NCBI RefSeq assembly: GCF_002197985.1
Contig: NZ_NBYK01000001.1
Coordinates: 45,267 to 109,266 of the forward strand
Length of the DNA stretch: 64,000 nt
Reading direction: 5' to 3'
DNA from: Halopseudomonas aestusnigri
GTDB lineage: Bacteria; Pseudomonadota; Gammaproteobacteria; Pseudomonadales; Pseudomonadaceae
The position numbers and the translations under genes are program-made. The notes under the pieces are model-generated. The model was not told where the DNA came from, did no database searches, and saw only the letters and a list, made by a program, of their open reading frames with translations. Below are positions 10,902-20,089 of the stretch, in pieces (position 1 is the stretch's first letter; each line of letters starts with the position of its first letter).

Positions 10902-13900
10902 GTGCTCTGGCAACGCTGGCTTACCCGTGGTCTCAATGGCCTGATCTGGCTGCTGGTCGCCTGGCTGCTGGCGGCGGCCGCCTATGTCAGCCTTGGCCGC
11001 CAACTGGTGCCGGTGGTCGCCGACTATCAGGCTGAGCTGGTGGCCAAGGCCGAGTCGTTGTCTGGCCGGCACATTGAGCTGCGCTCGCTCAGTGGCGAGA
11101 TGCAGGGCAGCCAGCCGGTGCTGACGTTGCGGGGGCTGCGGGTGCACGAAAATGCCGCCCCCGATAGCCCGGTGTTGTTCGATCTGGACGATGTGACGGC
11201 GCGGCTGGATGTCTGGCGCAGTCTCTGGCTGCGCAGGCCGGTGATGGATGCCCTGCAGATTCGTGGTCTGGCTCTGGCGCTGAGCCAGGACGAGCAGGGA
11301 CGCTGGCACCTGCAGGGGCTGGGCGAGCGCACCCGTCAGGTGGGCGGGCTGGAGCAGGCGCTGGCCGCCCTGCGCGAGCATCACCGGATCACCCTGCTCG
11401 ATACGAGCGTGCAGGTCAGCCCCTTTGGTGAACCCCAGTGGCGGTTTGACCGTGGCGAGATGACGCTGCTCAATGGCCAGGGCTGGCAGCGACTGGATGG
11501 TCGTCTGAGTCTGCCTGATGGCGAGCGGCTGCGCTGGCAGATCAGTGCCCTGGTGCCCGGAGGCAATCTGGACGCGGCGTCATTCGGCTTCTTCCTCGAG
11601 CTGCCTGCCAGCGACTGGAGTCGGTGGCTGCCAGCGGCCTGGCTTGAGCGCGCCCATCTGCGCGAGCTGACGCTGGGCGGGCGTTTCTGGGGCAACTGGC
11701 AGGAGGCTCGCCTGCAGTCGCTGCAGGGCACGCTTGTTGCGCCCGAAATCGGGCTGCAGACGGCGACTGATGAGCCGGTTCTGAATGACCTGTTTGCCCG
11801 TTTCCAATATCGCGATGACGGCGATCTGCAGCAGTTGGCAGTGCAGGATCTGAGCATGCACCTTGGCGAAGAGGTCTGGCCGACAACCAACCTGCAAGGT
11901 CAGCATCAGCGCAGCTCTGGCAACTGGTCTCTGGCGCTGGACCGGCTGAGGCTGGATCGCGCGGCACTCTGGGTGACTACGCTGGCGCCTGACCAGCCGG
12001 TTGCCGAACTGGTGTCGGAGCTGGCGCCGCAAGGCACACTGCGTCAACTGTCGGCCAGCGGTCAGGGGGCGGTTACCGATTTGCAGTCACTGCAGTTCAG
12101 CGCGGCGCTGGAGCAGGTCGGTGTGCAGGCGTTTCACAACGCGCCGGCGATCAGCGGCGTCACTGGCACCATCAGCGGCAGCCCGGCAGCGGGTGAGCTG
12201 CGCGTCGACAGTCAGAGCTGGAGCATGCAGATGCCGAATCTGTTCCCCCAGCCCTGGGAGTATGCTCGGGCGCAGGGGGCGCTGAATTGGCGCTGGTCGC
12301 GTGAGCAGGGCCTGCAGCTGAATGCACCGGGCATGGCAGTCAGCGGACCACAGGGGCAGGCCAGCGCAACGCTTGATCTGCACCTGCCGCCAAAGGGCCA
12401 GACACCGACCATGGATCTGCGGGTGGCCTTGCGCAACTCAAGTGCAGAACACCACCAACCCTATCTGCCGCTGCGTGCTCCGGCCTTCAGCCCGGCGCTG
12501 GCCAAATGGCTGGCCGCAAGTGAGGCCCGGGGCCGGGTACCATTGGCCATCTTTGAATACACCGGCTCGCTGCTCAAGGGCGCGACACCCGAGGAGCGGC
12601 AGCTTGGCCTGTATATCCAGCTGCGTGACGGTCAACTGCACTTTCAGCCTGGCTGGCCGGCGTTGACCGAGCTGGATGGCGACATGTTGCTGTACGACGG
12701 GCTGCTCAGCGTGCGCAGCCGCCACGCCCGGTTGCTGGATTCGATTTCGACCGATGCCCGAGCACAGGCGCAGCTGCTGCATCGCAGCGGTCCGCCTGTG
12801 CTGATGGTTGACGCGGGCTTCAGAGGGCCGTTGAGCGATGGGCTGAAATTGATGCAGGACGGCCCACTGGCGGAGCTGACCGGTAATCCGCTGGCCGGCT
12901 GGCGTGCTGACGGCGAGATAGCTGGTGAGCTGAATCTGGCCATCCCGCTGCAGCGCAGCGAGCCCGCTGCGCAGGGGCTGGCGATTGAGCTGAGCGCGGA
13001 TGTGCAGGCCAGTCGGCTGGATATTCCGGTGCTGCAGGCGCCCATCGAGGATGCCAGTGGGCAGCTGCATTTTTCCCGTGAGCAGGGCATTCGCGCCGAC
13101 AATTTGAGTGGCCGCTTTCTGGGGGGCGCTGTCAGCGGCAGCATGTCGCCTTTGGGGCCGCGTGGCCAGCGTCTTGAGCTGAGCGGGCGCCATCAGGTTG
13201 AGACTCTGCGTCAATGGAGCCTGCTGCCAACCATCCCATCGGGTGTTGCCAAGGGCCGGGTGGACTGGCAGGCCGTCATGGATATCCGCAGCGGGCAGCA
13301 GGACCTGACGATCACCAGCGACCTCAGGGGCGTTGAGTTGACGGTGCCGGCGCCCTTTGCCAAACGGGCTGCCCCGGCGCGAGCACTCAGGCTGCAGATG
13401 ACGCTTGCCGGTGGCGAGCAGCAGTGGCAACTGGCGATGGGCGACAGCCTCAAGGGGCTGTTACGCTACCGCCGGGGCGAGCTGTCCGGTGACCTGCGTT
13501 ACGCCAGTGGGTCGCCCCAGCCGCCAACCGGGCGGGCGTTGAGCATTCAGGCGCAGCTGCCTGCACTGGACTGGGGTAGCTGGCGCGAGTGGGCCGGGCG
13601 TCTGGGTGGCAGCCAGGACAGGGGGGGCGCTTCAGCCGCAGCCGGTGGCGCGTTGGCTAAGCTGGTACGTCAGCTGGAGGTACGCACTGATACCTTCACC
13701 GGCTTTGGTCTGACCCTTGAAGATACCCATGCGATCATCGCCCGTGAGGCTGCGCACTGGCGGGTGACGGTCGACCAGGCCGATGTCGAGGGTCGTATCC
13801 TGGTGCCTGACGACTCGACCCAGCCGATCGACATTGCCCTGCAGCGGCTGCGTCTCAACGCCGTCGATGAGGATATCAGCCAACTGCCGGTTGTGCTGCC

Positions 13901-14795
13901 GAGCGACCAGGCGGTGCAAGAAGAAAAGCCCGATCCGCTGGCCGACTTCCGACCCTCGACGCTGCCGCCGCTGGATGTGCGAATTGACCAGCTGTCCTGG
14001 GGCGGTAAGCCGATTGGGCTGGCGCGCTTCCGGCTGCGTCCCGATGCAACCGGCGCCACCTTGCCGGAGCTGGAGCTGAATTTGCGCGGGCTGCGACTCA
14101 CGGGCAATATGGATTGGCGCGAGCAGCCGGCGCACAGTGTTTTCGAAGGTAGCCTGGAGGCTGCAGATATCGGCCAGGTACTGCAGGCCTGGGGATACGC
14201 GCCGACCATTACCAGCGAGCGCTTTGTGACCAACGCCGCGTTGAATTGGCCAGGCTCTCCTGCTGCATTCAAACTGCGCCGGGCCTCGGGTACTCTGGGT
14301 ATCGAAGCCCGTGATGGCATGCTCCAGAGCGGTGAGACCAGCGCAGAGGCATTGCGGGTATTCGGTCTGCTCAACTTCAACGCCCTGACCCGGCGCCTGC
14401 GGCTCGACTTCTCCGACCTGTTCAGCAAGGGAACGGCCTATGACACTCTGGATGGGGGGCTGTATGTCGACAACGGCGTGCTGCACAGCGAGCAGCCGGT
14501 TGTGCTCGAGGGGCCCGGCGTCAAGATTCAGAGTGACGGCAGTCTGAATCTGCGCACCAACGAGGTTGATATGGGCATGCTGGTGACCCTGCCGGTGACC
14601 AACAACCTGCCGTTGGCTGCCCTGATCGCCGGCGCTCCGCAGATTGGCGGTGTGCTATTTCTGGCGGACAAGATTCTCGGTGACAAGGTCGCCCGTTTTG
14701 CCTCGGTCAAGTACAAGATCAGTGGCGACTGGCAGCAACCGACAGTCGAGTTTGATCGTGCCTTTGACAACAAGGCAGCACTGGAGGAGGACTGA
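10902..14795 (+). CDS. yhdP: YhdP family AsmA-like protein
   Basis: A very large (1297-residue) protein anchored by one N-terminal helix (LIWLLVAWLLAAAAYVSL, residues about 14-31) with the rest in the periplasm. YhdP/TamB/YdbH proteins are long beta-groove bridges thought to move phospholipid to the outer membrane. The C-terminal third carries the AsmA-2 type region (LRLDFSDLFSKGTAYDTLDG, VDMGMLVTLPVTNNLPLAA). The GTG start lies 15 bases after rng; no ATG competes. It is operonic with rng and the amidase gene, whose ATG overlaps its TGA. Confidence 0.9.
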   Translation: MLWQRWLTRGLNGLIWLLVAWLLAAAAYVSLGRQLVPVVADYQAELVAKAESLSGRHIELRSLSGEMQGSQPVLTLRGLRVHENAAPDSPVLFDLDDVTARLDVWRSLWLRRPVMDALQIRGLALALSQDEQGRWHLQGLGERTRQVGGLEQALAALREHHRITLLDTSVQVSPFGEPQWRFDRGEMTLLNGQGWQRLDGRLSLPDGERLRWQISALVPGGNLDAASFGFFLELPASDWSRWLPAAWLERAHLRELTLGGRFWGNWQEARLQSLQGTLVAPEIGLQTATDEPVLNDLFARFQYRDDGDLQQLAVQDLSMHLGEEVWPTTNLQGQHQRSSGNWSLALDRLRLDRAALWVTTLAPDQPVAELVSELAPQGTLRQLSASGQGAVTDLQSLQFSAALEQVGVQAFHNAPAISGVTGTISGSPAAGELRVDSQSWSMQMPNLFPQPWEYARAQGALNWRWSREQGLQLNAPGMAVSGPQGQASATLDLHLPPKGQTPTMDLRVALRNSSAEHHQPYLPLRAPAFSPALAKWLAASEARGRVPLAIFEYTGSLLKGATPEERQLGLYIQLRDGQLHFQPGWPALTELDGDMLLYDGLLSVRSRHARLLDSISTDARAQAQLLHRSGPPVLMVDAGFRGPLSDGLKLMQDGPLAELTGNPLAGWRADGEIAGELNLAIPLQRSEPAAQGLAIELSADVQASRLDIPVLQAPIEDASGQLHFSREQGIRADNLSGRFLGGAVSGSMSPLGPRGQRLELSGRHQVETLRQWSLLPTIPSGVAKGRVDWQAVMDIRSGQQDLTITSDLRGVELTVPAPFAKRAAPARALRLQMTLAGGEQQWQLAMGDSLKGLLRYRRGELSGDLRYASGSPQPPTGRALSIQAQLPALDWGSWREWAGRLGGSQDRGGASAAAGGALAKLVRQLEVRTDTFTGFGLTLEDTHAIIAREAAHWRVTVDQADVEGRILVPDDSTQPIDIALQRLRLNAVDEDISQLPVVLPSDQAVQEEKPDPLADFRPSTLPPLDVRIDQLSWGGKPIGLARFRLRPDATGATLPELELNLRGLRLTGNMDWREQPAHSVFEGSLEAADIGQVLQAWGYAPTITSERFVTNAALNWPGSPAAFKLRRASGTLGIEARDGMLQSGETSAEALRVFGLLNFNALTRRLRLDFSDLFSKGTAYDTLDGGLYVDNGVLHSEQPVVLEGPGVKIQSDGSLNLRTNEVDMGMLVTLPVTNNLPLAALIAGAPQIGGVLFLADKILGDKVARFASVKYKISGDWQQPTVEFDRAFDNKAALEED

Positions 14796-15652
14796 TGTCC
14801 AGAGTAGCGGCCATTCAGATGACCAGTGGCCCGGTGGTAGCTGACAACCTGCAGCGTGCCGGCGAACTGATTGCTCAGGCAGCCGAGCAGGGCGCCGAGC
14901 TGGTGCTGTTGCCCGAGTGCTTCGCCGCCTTCGGTAATCGTTCGCTGCAAGCCATTGCCGATGCTGAATGGGGCAGTGAACGACCGATCCGCCGGTTTCT
15001 TGCGGCGCAGGCCAGAGCGCACGGACTCTGGGTAATAGGCGGCAGCCTGCCGTTGCCGAGCTGTGCCGGCGGCAAGCCGCTGGCCTGTCAGCTGGTGGTC
15101 GATGAGCAGGGTCGCGAGGTGGCCCGCTACGACAAGTTGCACCTGTTTGATGTGGATGTCGCAGACAGTCATGGCAGTTACCGTGAATCGAATGACTATG
15201 GCTTCGGCGATCAGGTGCTCTGCGTCGATAGTCCGGTCGGGCGGGTTGGCCTGAGTATCTGCTACGATGTGCGCTTTCCCGAGCTCTATCAGGCTTTGCG
15301 TGCCGATGGTGCCGAACTGATCGTGGTGCCGGCCGCGTTTACCGCGGTAACGGGCGCTGCCCATTGGGAAGTGCTGCTGCGTGCCAGGGCGATCGAGACT
15401 CAATGTTGGGTGCTGGCCGCCAACCAGACCGGAGAGCATCCCAGTGGCCGTCAGACCTTCGGTCACAGCTGTCTGATTGATCCCTGGGGCGTGGTGCAAG
15501 CCAGCCTGCCAGGCGGTGAAGGTGTCGTTGTCGGCGCACTGGATCAAACGCAGCTTGCATCAGTGCGTGCGCGCATGCCTATCCTCAGCCACCGTCGTTT
15601 TGCCCTTGCAGCCCAGCCGCTGCCCGTGGCCAAGGAGTCCGAACATGAGTGA
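14795..15652 (+). CDS. Carbon-nitrogen hydrolase, Nit1-like amidase
   Basis: A 285-residue nitrilase-superfamily hydrolase. The Glu-Lys-Cys triad is visible: Glu in [12 protein letters not shown], Lys in [13 protein letters not shown] and Cys in [16 protein letters not shown]. The KLHLFDVDV block and length match Nit1/YbeM-type deaminated-glutathione amidases, which repair a transaminase side product of glutathione. That substrate is inferred from family resemblance. Its start overlaps the yhdP stop (TGATG), and its last bases overlap tldD. Confidence 0.85.
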   Translation: MSRVAAIQMTSGPVVADNLQRAGELIAQAAEQGAELVLLPECFAAFGNRSLQAIADAEWGSERPIRRFLAAQARAHGLWVIGGSLPLPSCAGGKPLACQLVVDEQGREVARYDKLHLFDVDVADSHGSYRESNDYGFGDQVLCVDSPVGRVGLSICYDVRFPELYQALRADGAELIVVPAAFTAVTGAAHWEVLLRARAIETQCWVLAANQTGEHPSGRQTFGHSCLIDPWGVVQASLPGGEGVVVGALDQTQLASVRARMPILSHRRFALAAQPLPVAKESEHE

Positions 15653-17087
15653 CCTTATTTCCCGTACCGAGCAGGCGCTGCTGCAGCCTGCCGACCTGAC
15701 TGCCGATGCCGTCGCTGGCGTCCTCGGCACCCTGTTGCAGGCCCCGGGTGTGGATGCCGCTGATCTGTACTTCCAGCATCAGCTGAGCGAGTCCTGGGTG
15801 CTGGAAGATGGCATCGTCAAGGACGGCAGCTTCCATGTTGATCAGGGCGTCGGCGTGCGTGCCCTTTCCGGTGAGAAAACCGGCTTTGCCTACAGCAACG
15901 ATATCCGCCTGCCGGCTTTGACTCAGGCTGCCGGTGCTGCGCGATCGATCGCCCGGGCGGGGCAGGCCGGCAGTGTGCAAGCCTGGCAGCGCCCGGACTG
16001 CGCGCCGCTGTATCCGTCAGTTAATCCGCTGGACGTCATGCCTCAGGCTGACAAGGTCGGGTTTCTGCAGCGAATCGACGCCTTCACCCGCAGTCTGGAC
16101 CCACGTATTACCCAGGTCAGCGTCAGCCTCAGCGGTGTGCATGACACCGTTCTGGTTGCGGCGAGCGACGGTACCTGGGCAGGTGATATTCGGCCGCTGG
16201 TGCGCATGAATGTCAGCGTGATCATGGAGCAGAATGGTCGTCGCGAGCGCGGCAGCAGCGGTGGTGGCGGGCGTACCGACTATCTCTATTTCGAAGCCGA
16301 GGAACGCGCTCTGGGGTACGCCCGCGAAGCGGTCCGCCAGGCCTCGATCAATCTTGAAGCGATCGCTGCTCCTGCTGGCAGCATGCCGGTGGTAATGGGG
16401 CCCGGCTGGTCCGGTGTGCTGCTGCACGAGGCGGTCGGCCACGGACTGGAAGGCGATTTCAACCGCAAGGGCAGCTCAGCCTACAGCGGTCGTGTCGGCG
16501 AAAAAGTTGCGTCAAGTCTCTGCACCATTGTTGATGACGGCACCCTGCCTGGTCGTCGCGGCTCTCTGACTGTGGATGATGAAGGAGTACCGACCAACTG
16601 CACCACGTTGATCGAGAACGGCGTGCTCAAGGGCTACATGCAGGACAAGCTCAATGCCCGCCTGATGGGGGTGGCCGCGACGGGCAACGGTCGCCGCGAA
16701 TCCTACGCACATTTGCCCATGCCGCGCATGACCAACACCTATATGCTGGCAGGCGAGAGTGATCCGGAAGAAATCATTGCGTCGGTCAAGAAGGGTATCT
16801 ACTGCGCCAACCTGGGCGGTGGTCAGGTGGATATCACCAGCGGCAAGTTTGTGTTCTCCACCAGTGAGGCCTATTTGATCGAGGACGGCAAGATCACCGC
16901 GCCTGTGAAGGGCGCAACGCTGATTGGCAATGGTCCGGAGGCGATGAGCCGGGTGTCGATGGTCGGCCACGACCTCAAGCTCGATACCGGCGTCGGTGTG
17001 TGCGGCAAGGATGGACAGTCGGTCCCGGTCGGCGTCGGCCAGCCGACGCTGAAGATTGATCAGATTACAGTCGGCGGGACCGGCTGA
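15645..17087 (+). CDS. tldD: Metalloprotease TldD
   Basis: Catalytic subunit of the TldD/TldE (PmbA) peptidase that matures some modified peptides and degrades unfolded ones. It has 480 residues from ATG 15645; the upstream open frame is overlap with the amidase gene. The zinc site is [11 protein letters not shown] (His261, Glu262, His266), with glycine-rich ending [21 protein letters not shown]. Its partner pmbA is at 62.5 kb instead of nearby. A hairpin with the stop codon in its loop and then a heptamer repeat element follow. Confidence 0.95.
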   Translation: MSDLISRTEQALLQPADLTADAVAGVLGTLLQAPGVDAADLYFQHQLSESWVLEDGIVKDGSFHVDQGVGVRALSGEKTGFAYSNDIRLPALTQAAGAARSIARAGQAGSVQAWQRPDCAPLYPSVNPLDVMPQADKVGFLQRIDAFTRSLDPRITQVSVSLSGVHDTVLVAASDGTWAGDIRPLVRMNVSVIMEQNGRRERGSSGGGGRTDYLYFEAEERALGYAREAVRQASINLEAIAAPAGSMPVVMGPGWSGVLLHEAVGHGLEGDFNRKGSSAYSGRVGEKVASSLCTIVDDGTLPGRRGSLTVDDEGVPTNCTTLIENGVLKGYMQDKLNARLMGVAATGNGRRESYAHLPMPRMTNTYMLAGESDPEEIIASVKKGIYCANLGGGQVDITSGKFVFSTSEAYLIEDGKITAPVKGATLIGNGPEAMSRVSMVGHDLKLDTGVGVCGKDGQSVPVGVGQPTLKIDQITVGGTG

Positions 17088-17099
17088 CGCCGGGCCCGC
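17074..17099 (+). terminator. Hairpin with tldD stop codon in its loop
   Basis: An 11-bp stem with one A/G mismatch: GCGGGACCGGC (17074-17084) with GCCGGGCCCGC (17089-17099). The loop TGAC contains the tldD stop (17085-17087). No U-tract, so it may act as a 3'-end cap or a weak terminator. Confidence 0.5.
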
Positions 17100-17112
17100 A
17101 GCCACAGCAAAA

Positions 17113-17286
17113 GCTTCAAGCTGCAAGCCTAAAGCTGCAAGTAAAACCCGCGTGGTTCGGAATGGCGCGGCTTTTACTTGGGGCGCCGCACCGAAGCAGA
17201 TAGCGTATAGAAATACTTGATGGCCCAGTCGTCTGCATCACCCTGATTACGCTTGCAGCTTGCAGCTTGCAGCTTGCAGCTATCAG
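17113..17286. repeat. Heptamer-armed intergenic repeat element (copy A)
   Basis: The left arm is a run of degenerate 7-base units (GCTTCAA GCTGCAA) from 17113 to 17140. The right arm is five inverted units (CTTGCAG type) at 17252-17286. The core begins AAGTAAAACCCGCG (17139-17152) with partial complement CGCGGCTTTTACTTG (17167-17181). The last unit includes the stop codon of the asparaginase gene (17283-17285). The segment 17207-17250 resembles that of copy F near 63950. Confidence 0.75.
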
Positions 17287-17765
17287 TGCCCCTCAAACCG
17301 CCCGGCCAGCCGGTTCTTGCGCACCTGATCGACCGGAAACACCTTGCCGCTCATGGCGACGTAGACTCCGTGGGGCAGGCAGTTCAGGGCGCCGATGGCG
17401 AGACCGAGGTTGAAGCTGGCGTCGGTATCGCGAAAACGGGCCGGCTGCATTGCGCCGGTCAGGACGATGACCTTGTTGTCGATATCGGCCAGCGCCGCTC
17501 CGGTTACGGTCATGGTGTCGGTGCCGTGGGTGATGAGGATGTGCTCGTAGGGGCAGGCGGCGACCTTGGCGTGAATCAGGTCTCGATCGGCGTCGGTCAG
17601 CTCAAGGCTGTCCTTGCGGGTGAGGGATTCAATTGCGTACTCGAAACCCACCCGTGCCTGCTGCAGAATATCCTCCGCCATAGGGTCGCCGATCTGAAAG
17701 TCGCTCAGGGCGTCGAAGTAGACCTTGTCGATGGTGCCACCGGTAGAGAAAATCTGAATGAACAT
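17283..17765 (-). CDS. Single-domain asparaginase-family protein
   Basis: A 160-residue protein matching only the N-terminal domain of L-asparaginase. Both catalytic threonines of the family are present: FSTGGTIDKVY (residues 6-16) and ILITHGTDTMTVTGAAL. The C-terminal domain, which completes the substrate pocket at the dimer interface in classical enzymes of about 330 residues, is missing. The frame ends cleanly at TGA, so this is not an obvious truncation. The start at 17765 begins MFIQIFSTGG; the longer open frame runs into the divergent GIY-YIG gene. Activity as an amidohydrolase is uncertain. Confidence 0.8.
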   Translation of the reverse strand: MFIQIFSTGGTIDKVYFDALSDFQIGDPMAEDILQQARVGFEYAIESLTRKDSLELTDADRDLIHAKVAACPYEHILITHGTDTMTVTGAALADIDNKVIVLTGAMQPARFRDTDASFNLGLAIGALNCLPHGVYVAMSGKVFPVDQVRKNRLAGRFEGH

Positions 17766-17796
17766 CCTGTTTCCTTGCTGATGAGTCTGTCTGCAC

Positions 17797-18108
17797 ATGT
17801 CTGCTGATATTGAACAGTGTACCGCGCCGACGCGCACCTGGTGGGTGTATATGGTGCGTGCCGAGAATGGCCATTTGTATACCGGCATCAGTGTCGATCC
17901 GCAGCGCCGCTTTGAGCAGCACCAGCGCGGCAAGGGGGCACGCTTTTTCAATCGCAGCCCGGCTGCTGCATTGGTGTGGAGCCGCGAGTGCGTCGACCAC
18001 GGCGATGCGTTGCGTCAGGAAATCGCCATAAAGGCGCTGACACGCAAGGCCAAGGAGCAGCTCATCAGTCAGCTGGATGAGATCTCATCAGGCACGCCGA
18101 GAGACTAG
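17797..18108 (+). CDS. GIY-YIG nuclease superfamily protein (YhbQ/UPF0213 type)
   Basis: A 103-residue single-domain protein. The GIY-YIG core is visible as WWVYMVRAENGHLYTGIS, then the conserved Arg/His helix DPQRRFEQHQRGKGARF, and a later Glu in LRQEIAIKALTRKAKEQ. YhbQ-like members have nuclease activity reported in vitro but their cellular role is not settled. It is divergent from the asparaginase gene with only 31 bases between the starts. Confidence 0.85.
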   Translation: MSADIEQCTAPTRTWWVYMVRAENGHLYTGISVDPQRRFEQHQRGKGARFFNRSPAAALVWSRECVDHGDALRQEIAIKALTRKAKEQLISQLDEISSGTPRD

Positions 18109-18162
18109 TCAGCGCTGCTTTCAACGGTCTAAAGTGGCTGCTCAATTTGCCGGAGAGCTGTC

Positions 18163-19098
18163 ATGACTGATCTGATTCTGCACCATTACCCGCAATCTCC
18201 CTTTGCCGAAAAGGCGCGCCTGATGCTCGGTTTCAAAGGCCTGTCGTGGCATTCGGTCATGATTCCGCCAGTCATGCCAAAGCCTGATCTGACCGCATTG
18301 ACCGGTGGCTATCGGCGTACTCCGGTGCTGCAGATCGGCGCCGACATTTACTGCGATACGGCGTTGATCGCACGTCGACTGGAGCAGGAAAAGGCCGCTC
18401 CTGCGCTGTTTCCCGAGGGCCAGGAAGCGGCCGCTGCCGGCCTCGCCCAATTGGCTGATCAGGTATTGTTTCAGCATGCGGTTGCCATCAACTTCCAGCC
18501 ACAGGGGCTGGCCGAGCGATTCGCCGGTATGCCCGAGCAGGTGGTCAAGGGCTTTGTTGCCGACCGTCAGAAGCTGTTTAGCGGTGGCAGCGCCAGCCGC
18601 CTCGAGACCGATGTGGCGCTGAGCCAGTGGCCGGCACTGCTGTCGCGTCTGGAGCTGCAGTTGGAGCGCGATGGCGACTTCCTGCTGGGTGAGCACCCCA
18701 GCGTGGCTGATTTCGCCCACTACCATGCGCTCTGGTTTGTCGCCAGCAACCGTGCGGTGGCCGCAGCGCTGGAGCCGTATCCGGCGGTACGTGCCTGGAT
18801 GCAGCGGGTTGCTGATTTCGGTCACGGCTCCCATACCCAGATGAGTGGCGAACAGGCCATTGCCATTGCCCGCGACAGCGCACCCGCTGCGCTGCCAGCT
18901 GATGCCATTGCCAGCCCGGGTGGCTTTGAGACTGGTCAGGCGGTGACCGTCAGTGCAGTTGATTACGGCACCGACGAAGTAGCAGGTACCCTGCTGTTCG
19001 AGGGGGCGGAAGAGATCATCATTGCCCGCGAGGACGAACGCGCGGGGCTGGTGCACGTTCACTTTCCACGCTTCGGTTTCCGCATTCGCGCGGCCTGA
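18163..19098 (+). CDS. Glutathione S-transferase family protein with C-terminal extension
   Basis: A 311-residue protein. The N-terminal thioredoxin-like domain (residues 1-80) has HHYPQSPFAEKARLMLGFKGL, with Ser in the active-site position, and the cis-Pro turn YRRTPVLQIG. The helical domain covers residues about 85-225. The final 80 residues (from PGGFETGQAVTVSAVDYG to FPRFGFRIRAA) are beta-rich and lie beyond a normal GST of about 210 residues. The substrate is unknown. A strong hairpin follows. Confidence 0.85.
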   Translation: MTDLILHHYPQSPFAEKARLMLGFKGLSWHSVMIPPVMPKPDLTALTGGYRRTPVLQIGADIYCDTALIARRLEQEKAAPALFPEGQEAAAAGLAQLADQVLFQHAVAINFQPQGLAERFAGMPEQVVKGFVADRQKLFSGGSASRLETDVALSQWPALLSRLELQLERDGDFLLGEHPSVADFAHYHALWFVASNRAVAAALEPYPAVRAWMQRVADFGHGSHTQMSGEQAIAIARDSAPAALPADAIASPGGFETGQAVTVSAVDYGTDEVAGTLLFEGAEEIIIAREDERAGLVHVHFPRFGFRIRAA

Positions 19099-19104
19099 GC
19101 TCTG

Positions 19105-19131
19105 CCGGCGGCGGGCTTCCCCCGCCGCCGG
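19105..19131. terminator. Hairpin between convergent genes
   Basis: A perfect 11-bp GC stem, CCGGCGGCGGG (19105-19115) with CCCGCCGCCGG (19121-19131), followed by TTCCTGTT. It sits between the GST-like gene and the convergent minus-strand gene and could serve either. Confidence 0.6.
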
Positions 19132-19165
19132 TTCCTGTTGCTGCGTCGGCGCTGTGGTCCGCCGG

Positions 19166-19906
19166 TTACGGGGCTGAGTCCGTCAGCAAGAGCCGGGTGT
19201 GGCGTTGCTCAAGCAGGTTGAAAACCAGCCTGCCGGGCCAGGCGTTTTTCCAGGTGAGCAGCAGTGCGCCTTTCAACGTCAGTCCGCGTCTTCCCTGGCT
19301 GTCTATGTCTGGAGTGCAGTACCCCTGAGCGACCAGTTCGTCGGACTCGCGCGCCAGGAATCGTTCGATCGGAGCAAAGCCCTGATCTTCCGGGTAGGCG
19401 ATGGCCGCTGCCGAATTCGGCAGGCGTGCGCGCAGGTGTTGCAGGGTGCTGAACAGGCGCTTCAGGTTGTTCACGCCGGTCATGCGCACGCCGATGCGGC
19501 ATGGCATGGCGGGATAGGAGGAGAGGCTGGGGGCGTTGTGGACATCCAGCAGGCTGCCGTCTGCATACAGCTGGGTGAATTCGGCGTAGGTCACCCGGCG
19601 CTTGCCAGTGGTCATGGTTACCAGCATTGCGGCGGCCTGATCGCGTGGATGAACGTACAGCGAAAAGTGGCTTGTGGTGTGGCTGGAAGGCAAAACCGAG
19701 GAGCCGATATGGGCGAACTGCAGTGCCTGGAGCTGCTCATCAAGCCGCCGGAAGACCTCCCCGCGATCGGCGAGGAAGCGCGCGTGATCGGTGTTATTGA
19801 AGCGTACTCTGGCCGGAATCCGCTGGGTGCGCAGAACCAGCCAGGGGCCGATCACGTTGATCGCAACTACCGGTAACAGCAAAACAGCCAGCAACAGGTT
19901 CAGCAT
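19166..19906 (-). CDS. Membrane-anchored protein of unknown function
   Basis: A 246-residue protein I do not recognise. Residues 1-25 form one hydrophobic helix (MLNLLLAVLLLPVVAINVIG), so the rest is probably anchored to the inner membrane. The body has no known catalytic motif; it alternates beta-like stretches (SHFSLYVHPRDQAAAMLVTM, KRRVTYAEFTQLYADGSLLD) with helices near the C-terminus. Unlinked to its neighbours: the ABC exporter upstream is divergent and the GST gene convergent. Confidence 0.6.
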   Translation of the reverse strand: MLNLLLAVLLLPVVAINVIGPWLVLRTQRIPARVRFNNTDHARFLADRGEVFRRLDEQLQALQFAHIGSSVLPSSHTTSHFSLYVHPRDQAAAMLVTMTTGKRRVTYAEFTQLYADGSLLDVHNAPSLSSYPAMPCRIGVRMTGVNNLKRLFSTLQHLRARLPNSAAAIAYPEDQGFAPIERFLARESDELVAQGYCTPDIDSQGRRGLTLKGALLLTWKNAWPGRLVFNLLEQRHTRLLLTDSAP

Positions 19907-20089
19907 GGCCTGTGCCTCCCATTTATTATTCTTTTGATGATGGGGCGACGGATTAGCATCTTTGTGGAAAAGGTTTAGTTCAGGATCGGCGGCAGGTCAA
20001 CGGCGGGCGGCTGCGTGGACCGCCGGATGGGCGTATGCTGACTGACCGCTGGCTGGGCTGCGAAGGCTGCACAGCGATCCATTCGAGTC

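Noticed and set aside
17252..17286. Tandem CTTGCAG units considered as a CRISPR array
   Set aside because: The units are seven bases with no unique spacers and no cas genes nearby; they are one arm of an inverted repeat element.
17113..17286. Repeat element as an insertion sequence
   Set aside because: No transposase frame and no clear target duplication; it is too short, so at most a non-autonomous element.
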